From the NCBI RefSeq assembly GCF_006438875.1, contig NZ_RCZH01000001.1, forward strand, positions 119,279-161,061: 41,783 nt of DNA. The letters are read 5' to 3'. Below, one piece after another: positions 24,786 to 32,824 of the stretch (its first letter is position 1; each line of letters begins with the position of its first letter). The translations under genes and the position numbers were made by a program. The notes beneath the pieces were generated by a model, which saw only the letters and a list, made by a program, of their open reading frames with translations, had not been told where the DNA came from and did not search any database. The DNA comes from Flavobacterium pectinovorum. GTDB taxonomy: Bacteria > Bacteroidota > Bacteroidia > Flavobacteriales > Flavobacteriaceae.

Positions 24786-25151
24786 ATGAATAAAAAAAGA
24801 CTCTTAATTATTGATGATGATTCTAGAAACATTTTTGCTTTAGAAAACACTTTACGTGCAAAATCATACGATTGTTTGTCTTGTTTAAGTGCCGAAGAAG
24901 CTTTGAAATTATTAGAATCCGATCAAATCATCGATGGTGTTTTGATCGATATGATGATGCCTGAAATGGATGGTTATGAAGCAATTCCGTTAATTAAAAG
25001 GATTCCGTCAAGAGAATCCACTTATGTTGTTGCAGTAACCGCTCAGGCAATGGTGGGCGACAAAGAAAAATGTTTGGAAGCCGGAGCCGACGAATATATT
25101 TCGAAACCGGTTGATGTAGATAAATTACTGCTTATTTTAGGTAAAATTTGA
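24786..25151 (+). CDS. Free receiver protein
   Basis: The 121-residue product is a bare receiver with acid pocket IIDDD, phosphoacceptor Asp55 in GVLIDMMMPEMDGYE, Thr in VVAVTAQAM and Lys in ISKPVDVDKLL. It is close in sequence to the third receiver of the hybrid kinase upstream (shared DMMMP.MDGYE, VTAxAMxGDxEKC), so it probably arose by copying that domain. It is 7 bases ahead of the CheR gene. It most likely carries phosphate away from the kinase to an unseen target or tunes the CheR/CheB pair. Confidence 0.93.
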   Translation: MNKKRLLIIDDDSRNIFALENTLRAKSYDCLSCLSAEEALKLLESDQIIDGVLIDMMMPEMDGYEAIPLIKRIPSRESTYVVAVTAQAMVGDKEKCLEAGADEYISKPVDVDKLLLILGKI

Positions 25152-25158
25152 ATGGATT

Positions 25159-25968
25159 ATGATTGAGGATATTGAACTGGAAACGCTTATTAATGATGTT
25201 TACGAATATTATGGTTTTGATTTTGGAAGTTATTCCAGAGCTTCATTAAAAAGACGTGTGAGCAGAGTAATTGCATTAGATGGCTTTAAACATTTTCATG
25301 AATTTCTCTCAAAAGTTCGCTATGATCCTGAATATTATAAGAGAATGGTCGACGAAATCACGGTCAATGTGACGGAGATGTTTCGCGATCCTGCCTTTTA
25401 TACCGTTGTCCGGAATGAAATTTTACCATTATTAGGTACAAAACCTTTTATTAGATTATGGCATGCCGGCTGTTCTACGGGCGAAGAGGTATATTCTATG
25501 GCAATTATGCTCAAAGAAGCCGGTTTGCTTCATAAATGTTTAATCTATGCGACAGATATAAATGCGACGGTTTTAGAAACTGCCAAACAAGGAATTTTTC
25601 CTTTGCGAATGATGAAAGAATACTCCGAAAATTATCGTGATGCAGGCGGACAAGAAGATTTTTCGAGTTATTATATCGCCAATTATGGTATTGCAAAGTT
25701 TAATGAAGAGTTGGCTCAAAAAATGGTTTTCTCACAGCATAATTTAGTTTCAGATACATCATTCAATGAATTTGATATGATTTTATGCCGCAATGTTTTA
25801 ATTTATTTCGATAATAATCTTCAAAAAAGAGTCATTAATTTATTTGATGAAAGTCTGGCTGTTTTAGGGTTTTTAGCCTTGGGAACAAAAGAAACAATTA
25901 AATATTCTATCGCAATGGATAAATACAAACAGCTGGATAAGGAGAAAATATGGAGAAAAGTAAAATAA
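25159..25968 (+). CDS. CheR-type methyltransferase
   Basis: The 269-residue product has the CheR N-terminal helical domain (YYGFDFGSYSRASLKRRV) and the SAM-binding domain with FRDPAFY, LWHAGCSTGEEVYSMAI (motif I), IYATDINATVL (motif II) and DMILCRNVLIYFD (motif IV). It should add methyl groups to glutamate side chains, normally of chemoreceptors. No receptor gene is nearby and Flavobacterium has no flagella, so the substrate is probably a kinase or another signalling protein. Its 3' end overlaps the CheB gene by 19 bases. Confidence 0.93.
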   Translation: MIEDIELETLINDVYEYYGFDFGSYSRASLKRRVSRVIALDGFKHFHEFLSKVRYDPEYYKRMVDEITVNVTEMFRDPAFYTVVRNEILPLLGTKPFIRLWHAGCSTGEEVYSMAIMLKEAGLLHKCLIYATDINATVLETAKQGIFPLRMMKEYSENYRDAGGQEDFSSYYIANYGIAKFNEELAQKMVFSQHNLVSDTSFNEFDMILCRNVLIYFDNNLQKRVINLFDESLAVLGFLALGTKETIKYSIAMDKYKQLDKEKIWRKVK

Positions 25969-26534
25969 TATCTGGCTGCAAAGTGGTTATCATAGGCGGA
26001 TCTGCGGGAAGCCTGAATGCTTTAATGCAAATCCTGCCCGAAATATCGAAGCTGAATGGTTTTGCGATTGTAATCGTGTTACATCGAAAAAGTACGGACG
26101 ATCAGACACTCGAAGAACTTCTTGCTTTAAAAGCAAGTATTGCCGTAAAACCTGTTGAAGATAAAGTAGTGCTTAAACCCGGATTTATTTATGTCGCACC
26201 ATCCAATTATCATTTATTATTCGAAAAAAATGAAACTCTTTCTCTCGACACTTCAGAAAAAGTAAACTATAGTCGACCAAGTATAGATGTTTCGTTTGAA
26301 TCTGCGGCAGAAGTTTATGGACAAACCTTAGTAGGGATTTTATTGTCAGGTTCAAATTCTGACGGAACTAATGGCTTAAAAGCGATTAAAGCTTCGGGTG
26401 GAACGATTGTAGTTCAGGATCCTGACTTTGCCGATATGTCTTTTATGCCTAATAATGCGATTCAAAACACAACGCCTGATTTTGTTTTAAATAATTCTGA
26501 ATTGCTGGAATTGATTATTTCGATCAATAATTAG
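25950..26534 (+). CDS. CheB-type methylesterase, catalytic domain only
   Basis: The 194-residue product is the CheB catalytic domain without a receiver. The catalytic triad is visible: Ser18 in IGGSAGSLNA, His45 in IVLHRKSTD and Asp138 in SGSNSDGTNGL. The strand FIYVAPSNYHLL and the tail DPDFADMSFMPNNAI are normal. Lacking an attached receiver, it may be controlled by a separate receiver such as the 24786 gene. It overlaps the CheR gene by 19 bases, so the two are translated together and oppose each other. Confidence 0.93.
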   Translation: MEKSKIISGCKVVIIGGSAGSLNALMQILPEISKLNGFAIVIVLHRKSTDDQTLEELLALKASIAVKPVEDKVVLKPGFIYVAPSNYHLLFEKNETLSLDTSEKVNYSRPSIDVSFESAAEVYGQTLVGILLSGSNSDGTNGLKAIKASGGTIVVQDPDFADMSFMPNNAIQNTTPDFVLNNSELLELIISINN

Positions 26535-26869
26535 AATTTGGAAGAAAAGAGGATAGAATAAAGAGGATAGAAGCAAGAGAATAGAATATAGAATTTTGAT
26601 CAATACAATAAATTTAACCGAAAGAACGCAAGTATTTTTACTCTTAAGATTTTGTAAATGTGGTTGCTTTCGCCCCGGCGAACAGGTCGTTCCTCCAATG
26701 ACAAGATTGCGATTACACCTGATGCATTTAACCACAGAGACCACAGAGATTTTTGACCAGCAAGATTTTATAAAAACGCAGAGAACACAAAGCTTTGTGA
26801 AACTTTGTGAAAAAACTTTGTGTTCTCTGTGGTAAAAATAATTGGAATTTGGAGTTTGAGATTTGGAAT
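26535..26869. repeat. CACAGAG repeat region between convergent operons
   Basis: AGAGAACACAAAG (26780-26792) and CTTTGTGTTCTCT (26816-26828) are perfect 13-base arms, with outer ACCACAGAGA near 26731-26740 and TCTCTGTGGT near 26823-26832. A GAGGATAGAA-type purine run lies at 26545-26590. No gene is visible; this separates the CheB gene from the convergent outer-membrane genes. Confidence 0.7.
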
Positions 26870-27637
26870 TTATTTTTTAGGAGCTTCATCTGCCGGAAGA
26901 ACAACTTTGTTTAGTTCTGCTTCTTTTGCGGCTCTTTTTTGTGCTGCTTTTCCTTTCCCAATAGGGATTCCTGCCGTAACATACAAAGATCTGTTGTAGA
27001 CATTTGGACCGTCGCCTTTCATTACAGGAACCAAACCGTAGTAATATTGCACCGTAACATTCAGACCATTTCCAACATTCATATGATAACCCGCGCCCAA
27101 AGCAACTCCGGCATCAATCACACGAATTTGATCTCTGATATTCTTTTTATAAATCACTTCGTCTTTATCGTATTCTTGCCTGAATTCGTCAAAAGCTTTG
27201 GCCAATAAACCAAATTGAGGTCCGGTTTTGAGGTAAATCCTGTTTTTGAATTGATATTTAAGCAGAATCGGAACATTAAAATATCGTATTTCGCGGTTGA
27301 CACTTCCTCCGGCAAACGTATTGTCCAGATGTTCATCGTTTAAAGAATATACAGGTAAACTATGCGCTCCCATTGGTGATTTTACGATAACTCCCGTATT
27401 AATCATCCAGGCAGGATTTTTTTTGTATCGAATATCAAAATAAAAACCAAGATTAAAACCCGGTTCAGTACCGGAGCTGTTCAAACCGGAAATCGTAGAG
27501 AAATTGGCGCCGCCTTCTAAACCAAATTCTAAAAATGGAGAATTAAGTTTGTCTCCAAAAAGCAGGGAAATTAAAACTTGTGACTGAGCAGGAGCAAAGC
27601 AAAGCAATGCGAGAAGTAATAATAAACCTTTTTTCAT
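26870..27637 (-). CDS. Outer-membrane beta-barrel protein
   Basis: The chosen ATG gives 255 residues with signal peptide MKKGLLLLLALLCFAPAQSQ. An in-frame TTG at 27658 would add seven residues and overlap the upstream stop, so the ATG is favoured. The mature part has alternating strands (FGLEGGANFSTISG, FNLGFYFDIRYK, PAWMINTGVIVKS, FNVPILLKYQFKNRIYLKTG, AGVALGAGYHMNVG, LNVTVQYYYGLVPV) in the manner of the small PorT-like or OmpA-like outer-membrane barrels of Bacteroidota. The polar Lys/Glu-rich tail is unusual for a barrel end. It follows the gene at 28769 by 10 bases, so the pair is one operon. Confidence 0.82.
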   Translation of the reverse strand: MKKGLLLLLALLCFAPAQSQVLISLLFGDKLNSPFLEFGLEGGANFSTISGLNSSGTEPGFNLGFYFDIRYKKNPAWMINTGVIVKSPMGAHSLPVYSLNDEHLDNTFAGGSVNREIRYFNVPILLKYQFKNRIYLKTGPQFGLLAKAFDEFRQEYDKDEVIYKKNIRDQIRVIDAGVALGAGYHMNVGNGLNVTVQYYYGLVPVMKGDGPNVYNRSLYVTAGIPIGKGKAAQKRAAKEAELNKVVLPADEAPKK

Positions 27638-27647
27638 ATAATTGGGA

Positions 27648-28769
27648 TTAAAGTCCAAAACGGTATTGAAGACCAGCTAAAGCCTGAGTACGAGTGCCTA
27701 AAAATCCGGCCTCGACTCTAAACATGATATGTTTGTTATATTGAAATTGTGAACCCACAAGAAAATTCCACATGTCTTTTGGCGCTTTCTGAAGCGAATA
27801 TTGTACAGAGGAATTACCTGCCGTACTCAAAGCACCATCTAGGTTTGTTAAGAACGTTCCCGCTTTTTCCAGTGCTCTTGTTGCCGTATTATGTTTGGCA
27901 GTATTTATTGGGTTTGCCTGTTGTGCAGGAGTTAATCCGTTCCACCAGTTATCTACTTTAGTTTGATTGTCAGACACTTTGGTTAATCCTGCAGTTACTT
28001 TGGCTTCAGCATCATCCAAATTTAAAACATCTGAAAAAGCAATATTTCCGTTCGTATCTCCGGAAATATGTACTCTGAAAGCACCAACCCAAACAGCAAT
28101 ATTACGTTCCGGTTTACGAAGTTTAAAAGTTTTACCCAATCTTGGTCCAAAAATATAAGAGAAAGCAGGTTTGTCAAGAGATTTAATATCAGTCCAGGAC
28201 ATATTCATATCAAGAGCCAGCCAGCCGCCGCCAATACCAATAGTTGGTGTCAATCCAAATCCAAGAGTAGTGCCATCAAAATTAGCTTTAGTACCAAATT
28301 GATACACTTGAGACCAATTGTTATCAGCATCGGGAACCCATATTCCGGCATTAATTTTAGTTGTGGATTGTACTTTTCCAATAATTCCATAAACATTTAA
28401 AAAAGGAAGCAACCATATATCAGGTCTGAAGGTAATGGCGGAAGCCTCTACAGAAGAATTATCAAAACGAACAATTTCATCCAGATCATACATAGGACCA
28501 TTGTTAAAACCAACTTCCAAATCTTTAATATTAATATCAGAATCCTGCCAATAATAATTTACAGATAGTCCGGCTGAATAGGGTAAATTATACCCTTTTT
28601 GAGCCACTTTTTCTCCCCAAATAGGTAAAGCATATGGATAATTTTCGATTTTAAGACTGTCTTTAAGCAATTGATTTTTTGCTCCTACAATTTTATCGGT
28701 ATAAACCTGTCCAAAAATTTGCACGCTAAAGAATAATAATAAGGCTGATATTGGTATATTATATTTCAT
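27648..28769 (-). CDS. Outer-membrane barrel protein, unknown role
   Basis: The 373-residue product has a signal peptide (MKYNIPISALLLFFSVQIFGQ) and a mature part of alternating strands ending in LAGLQYRFGL, a barrel-type C-terminus with an aromatic residue near the end. The strand LGFGLTPTIGIGGGWLALD and IWLLPFLNVYGIIGKVQ suggest a wide barrel. A helical insert at about 250-310 (ATRALEKAGTFLTNLDGALS) is likely a plug or loop. No named family was recognised. It is the first gene of a two-gene operon. Confidence 0.8.
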   Translation of the reverse strand: MKYNIPISALLLFFSVQIFGQVYTDKIVGAKNQLLKDSLKIENYPYALPIWGEKVAQKGYNLPYSAGLSVNYYWQDSDINIKDLEVGFNNGPMYDLDEIVRFDNSSVEASAITFRPDIWLLPFLNVYGIIGKVQSTTKINAGIWVPDADNNWSQVYQFGTKANFDGTTLGFGLTPTIGIGGGWLALDMNMSWTDIKSLDKPAFSYIFGPRLGKTFKLRKPERNIAVWVGAFRVHISGDTNGNIAFSDVLNLDDAEAKVTAGLTKVSDNQTKVDNWWNGLTPAQQANPINTAKHNTATRALEKAGTFLTNLDGALSTAGNSSVQYSLQKAPKDMWNFLVGSQFQYNKHIMFRVEAGFLGTRTQALAGLQYRFGL

Positions 28770-29085
28770 TGATTTTGTAGTATTATAAAATTAATTAATA
28801 TAGGACTGCGTAAAATAAATAGGTACTAATGTATTTGTAAAGGACTGTTGTCTTATTTTTTGTTTTTTAGTTATTAGGTTGAAATCGAATGTATTTCGTT
28901 TTTAGATTATATGTTAATTATTGTTAAAGTTAAATAAATTTTCTTACCAGCTGCAATAATTTTCAAGAAAGTGCACTTTTATTTCGAAAAAAATTAGATT
29001 GGATTTGTAAGGCATTTTTCTTCATTCTCTTTACCATTTTTATTATTTAAATTTTTGAATAGAAATAAATAGTATTTTTGTAACC
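28770..29085. other. Intergenic region with no gene
   Basis: I see no gene or strong palindrome here. The only feature is a TATTTTTG box at 29073-29080, directly before the next gene on the plus strand. Confidence 0.6.
29073..29080 (+). promoter_or_regulatory. TAnnTTTG box just before the metal operon
   Basis: TATTTTTG matches TAnnTTTG exactly and ends only five bases before the GTG start at 29086. A TTTTTG lies 15 bases upstream of it at 29052-29057, slightly too close for an ideal -33 box. Confidence 0.45.
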
Positions 29086-29409
29086 GTGAAATGGATAACA
29101 ATCATATTGTCGATTTATTTAATGGCACTTTCAAATATGCCCTGTGCAGATATGGAAGTAGATAGTGCCGTTCATAAAACAGCGCAATATGCATCAGAAG
29201 CCAATCACTCGCACGATAAAGGCAATGATTTATGTTCTCCTTTTTGTGCCTGTAATTGTTGTGGAGCACAGATTTTGACGTATCAAACCACTTCAAGTTT
29301 TGATTTTTCTGTTGTTTCTTCAATTATTTCAATTCAATTACCCAATTATAATTCTGTTTTTGCCTCCAATTTCTATGGAAGTATTTGGCAACCCCCACAA
29401 ATAGCATAA
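29086..29409 (+). CDS. DUF6660-like Cys/His-rich periplasmic protein
   Basis: The 107-residue product starts with GTG and has a signal-like N-terminus (MKWITIILSIYLMALSNMPC). The middle holds a metal-site candidate HSHDKGNDLCSPFCACNCC, with two His and five Cys in 19 residues. It is a form I associate with DUF6660 proteins, which Flavobacteria place ahead of RND metal-efflux genes, and here it is directly ahead of one. It may bind metal in the periplasm or on the membrane; this is inference from composition and place. The start may be leaderless, see findings. Confidence 0.75.
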   Translation: MKWITIILSIYLMALSNMPCADMEVDSAVHKTAQYASEANHSHDKGNDLCSPFCACNCCGAQILTYQTTSSFDFSVVSSIISIQLPNYNSVFASNFYGSIWQPPQIA

Positions 29410-29417
29410 TGATATCC

Positions 29418-29435
29418 TCCCGATCGCTATCGGGA
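29418..29435. repeat. TCCCGATCGCTATCGGGA palindrome
   Basis: A near-perfect member of the 18-base palindrome family lies between the DUF6660-like gene and the RND pump, followed by small hairpins TGTGGA/TCCACA and GGCAAA/TTTGCC. Confidence 0.75.
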
Positions 29436-29512
29436 TTAGAGAGTTGTGGATTTTCCACAGTATTCAAATAGGCAAAACTTTGCCTCATTTCTCACATCAT
29501 TATACCATTAAA

Positions 29513-32500
29513 ATGTTAGATAAAATCATACAGTTTAGTATAAAGAATAAGTTCGTTATACTATTATTTACCCTTATTTTAATAGCTTGGGGAAGCTATT
29601 CGCTTAAACAATTACCACTGGATGCTTTGCCGGATATTACCAACAATCAGGTACAGATCATTACGTCAGCGCCAACATTGGCAAGTCAGGAAGTCGAACA
29701 GTTAATAACCTATCCGTTAGAACAAGCAGTAAAAACAGTTCCTGATATTATAGAACTCCGCAGTATTTCCCGCTTCGGGTTATCAGTAGTTACCGTTGTT
29801 TTTGAAGATGATATTGATATTTACTGGGCGAGAGAACAAATTTTTCAACGCTTAAAGCAAGCCGAAGAAAATATTCCAGCGTATGCAGGTTCTCCTGGAT
29901 TAGCGCCAATTTCAACAGGTTTAGGAGAAATTTACCAATATGATGTTTATGCCAAAAAAGGGTATGAAGACAAATATGATGCGGTAAAATTAAGAACCAT
30001 TCAGGATTGGATTATTATTCCGCAATTACAGGGAGTAAAAGGTGTTGCCGATGTAAGTACCTGGGGCGGAAAACTAAAACAATACGAAATCGCCGTAAAC
30101 CCAAACACGCTTAATAGTCTGGGGGTTACGATTACCGAAATTTTTGAGGCTTTAGAAAAGAACAATCAAAATACGGGAGGAGCATATATTGAGAAAGACA
30201 AGCTTGCTTATTTTATTCGAGGTGTCGGAATGGCAAAAGGAACTACAGACTTAGGAAATGTCGTGGTTAAAAACCGAAATGGTTCGCCTGTTTTAGTTCG
30301 TGATGTTGCCGAAGTCCGTGAAGGAGTTGCATTGCGTTACGGAGCATCAACTAAAGACGGAAAGGGAGAAATTGTTTCCGGTATGGTTTTGATGCTAAAA
30401 GGAGAAAATTCCAGCGCAGTAGTCAACAGAATTCATGAAAGAATGATTCAGATTAATAAAAGTTTACCTGAAGGCGTAGTAGCCGAAGCTTTTATTGACA
30501 GAGGAAAATTAGTAGATAGCGCTATAGGAACCGTTACAAAGAACTTACTGGAAGGAGCGCTGATCGTGATTTTTGTATTGATTTTATTTCTGGGGAATCT
30601 TCGTGCAGGTTTAATTGTCGCTTCTGTGATTCCGTTAGCCATGCTTTTTGCTGTTATTTTGATGAATGCCTTTGGCGTAAGCGGAAACTTAATGAGTTTA
30701 GGAGCAATTGACTTTGGAATTATTGTCGATGGAGCCGTGATTATTGTGGAAGCTACAATGCATCATTTGCAAAAACTCAAACGCAAGAAAGAGTTATCGC
30801 AAAGCGAGATGGACACTGAAGTCTATAATTCGGCATCAAAAATCAGGAATAGTGCCGCCTTTGGAGAAATCATTATTCTAATCGTGTATTTACCAATTTT
30901 AGCCTTAGTAGGAACAGAAGGAAAAATGTTTAGACCTATGGCAATGACCGTTGGTTTTGCAGTTGCAGGAGCATTTATCCTTTCGTTGACTTATGTACCT
31001 ATGATGAGTGCTTTATTCTTATCGAAAAATACAGAACACAAAGAAAATTTCAGTGATCGAATGATGGCATGGTTAGAGTCAATTTATGCGCCATTTTTAG
31101 AGAAAGCATTACAATTTAAAAAGATTGTTTTAGGAATTTCATTTGGTTTATTTGCTCTTGGATTGGTTGTTTTTAATAATATGGGAGGAGAATTTATCCC
31201 TACTATTGAAGAAGGCGATTTAGCTATAAACGCCACAATCATGACCGGAAGCTCGCTTACGCAGATGGTAGAAACGACTACGAAATACGAACAGATTTTA
31301 AAAGCTAAATTTCCGGAGATCAAAACCATAGTCACCAAAATAGGAAGCGGAGAAATCCCAACGGATCCAATGCCTATTGAAAGCGGCGACTTGATTATTG
31401 TTTTGAAAGATAAAAAAGAATGGACCGGAAAATATAAAAATTGGGAAGATTTAGCCAACGCCATGAAGGAAGAAATGGAAGTGATTCCGGGTGCAAACAT
31501 TGAGATTTCGCAACCTATCCAAATGCGTTTTAACGAATTAATGACCGGAAGCCGAAGCGATATTGCCATTAAAATTTTTGGTGATGATTTGGAAATTCTC
31601 GATGCCAAAGCCACAGAATTGATTTCGAAGATAAAAAGTATCGAAGGCATTGGTGACTTAAAAGCCGATAAAGTGACAGGATTACCACAAATCACGATCA
31701 AATACGATTATAATAAAATCGCCTTATACGGATTGAATATTTCAGATATCAATCAGATAATCCGATCTTCATTTGCCGGAGAAAGTGCCGGAAAAATCTA
31801 TGACGAAAGTAAAAGATTTGATGTAGTAGTGCGAATGAATCAGGACAATCGGGGTGATATTACTGATGTCAGTAATTTGTTTATTCCGTTGCCAAACGGA
31901 CAGCAAGTACCACTTTCGCAAGTTGCATCAGTCGAATATGAACAAGGTCCGGTGCAAGTAACCCGTGAAGATGGAAAACGTAGAATTACTATTGGACTAA
32001 ATGTGCGTGGACGTGATATTAAAAGTGTTGTCGAAGAAATTCAACAAAAATTAGATAAAAGCTTCAAGCTTCCTGCGGGATATTATGTTACGTATGGCGG
32101 TCAGTTTGAGAATTTGATTGAAGCAACGAAACGACTTTCGATAGCGTTACCAATCGCTTTAGGATTAATATTAGTCTTGCTTTATTTCACTTTCAAAAGT
32201 TTCAAACAAGCAGGTTTGATTTTTACAGCAATCCCATTATCCGCAATTGGTGGCGTTTTTGCGCTTTGGTTACGCGGAATGCCTTTTAGTATTTCGGCAG
32301 GTATTGGTTTTATTGCCTTATTTGGAATTGCGGTTCTTAACGGAATCGTATTGATTTCGTATTTCAATCAGCTTAAAAAAGAAGGAATACTGGATCCGCT
32401 GCAAAGAGTTTTAATAGGAACCAAAACCAGATTACGTCCTGTATTAATGACCGCAGCCGTTGCCTCTTTAGGATTTTTGCCAATGGCATTATCAACAAGC

Positions 32501-32632
32501 GGAGGTGCAGAGGTTCAAAAACCTTTAGCAACCGTAGTTATTGGTGGTTTATTCTCGGCGACTTTATTAACATTGATCGTTTTACCGATTTTGTATTTGT
32601 TATTGGAGAAGAAGTTTAAACGCAAAGAATAA
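29513..32632 (+). CDS. Heavy-metal RND efflux pump (CzcA/CusA family)
   Basis: The chosen ATG gives 1039 residues, normal for this family. A GTG frame from 29444 adds 23 residues out of repeat sequence and is unlikely. The product starts MLDKIIQFSIKNKF, followed by a first membrane helix and the periplasmic LPLDALPDITNNQVQI motif of heavy-metal RND proteins. The proton-relay helix SLGAIDFGIIVDGAVIIVE carries the Asp residues of the family, and later helices repeat the RND fold. It pumps metal ions from the periplasm or cytosol out of the cell with an outer-membrane channel and a fusion protein, the next two genes. The metal cannot be read, but the Zn/Cd ATPase downstream suggests divalent cations. 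Confidence 0.94.
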   Translation: MLDKIIQFSIKNKFVILLFTLILIAWGSYSLKQLPLDALPDITNNQVQIITSAPTLASQEVEQLITYPLEQAVKTVPDIIELRSISRFGLSVVTVVFEDDIDIYWAREQIFQRLKQAEENIPAYAGSPGLAPISTGLGEIYQYDVYAKKGYEDKYDAVKLRTIQDWIIIPQLQGVKGVADVSTWGGKLKQYEIAVNPNTLNSLGVTITEIFEALEKNNQNTGGAYIEKDKLAYFIRGVGMAKGTTDLGNVVVKNRNGSPVLVRDVAEVREGVALRYGASTKDGKGEIVSGMVLMLKGENSSAVVNRIHERMIQINKSLPEGVVAEAFIDRGKLVDSAIGTVTKNLLEGALIVIFVLILFLGNLRAGLIVASVIPLAMLFAVILMNAFGVSGNLMSLGAIDFGIIVDGAVIIVEATMHHLQKLKRKKELSQSEMDTEVYNSASKIRNSAAFGEIIILIVYLPILALVGTEGKMFRPMAMTVGFAVAGAFILSLTYVPMMSALFLSKNTEHKENFSDRMMAWLESIYAPFLEKALQFKKIVLGISFGLFALGLVVFNNMGGEFIPTIEEGDLAINATIMTGSSLTQMVETTTKYEQILKAKFPEIKTIVTKIGSGEIPTDPMPIESGDLIIVLKDKKEWTGKYKNWEDLANAMKEEMEVIPGANIEISQPIQMRFNELMTGSRSDIAIKIFGDDLEILDAKATELISKIKSIEGIGDLKADKVTGLPQITIKYDYNKIALYGLNISDINQIIRSSFAGESAGKIYDESKRFDVVVRMNQDNRGDITDVSNLFIPLPNGQQVPLSQVASVEYEQGPVQVTREDGKRRITIGLNVRGRDIKSVVEEIQQKLDKSFKLPAGYYVTYGGQFENLIEATKRLSIALPIALGLILVLLYFTFKSFKQAGLIFTAIPLSAIGGVFALWLRGMPFSISAGIGFIALFGIAVLNGIVLISYFNQLKKEGILDPLQRVLIGTKTRLRPVLMTAAVASLGFLPMALSTSGGAEVQKPLATVVIGGLFSATLLTLIVLPILYLLLEKKFKRKE

Positions 32633-32824
32633 TTAGATAATGAGAAAATTTGATAATTAGACAATAACTACTTTGAGCAAAATGATTTTGTTTAACGCAG
32701 ATTCTGCAGATTATAGCAGATTTAAAAAAAAATGTTTTAAAAATAATCAGCGCATATCTGCTTAAATCTTTTAAAATCTGCGTGAAACAAAAAATTAAGG
32801 CAAAGAAACTAAAACATTAAAAAA
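32633..32824. repeat. Decayed inverted repeats
   Basis: AATTAGATAATG and TTGATAATTAGACAAT at 32633-32660 repeat the 16-base tandem motif of 16484. An ACGCAGATT and AATCTGCGT pair (about 32695-32785) makes a loose palindrome. No gene is visible. Confidence 0.6.

Noticed and set aside
20863..26534. Flagellar chemotaxis cluster
   Set aside because: Only CheR, CheB and receivers are present; there is no CheA, CheW, receptor or flagellar gene.
26596..26835. 79-codon frame after the CheB gene
   Set aside because: Encoded by the CACAGAG repeat and its flank.
31084..31701. 205-codon frame antisense to the RND pump
   Set aside because: It lies wholly within a well-conserved RND gene and follows from its codon use.
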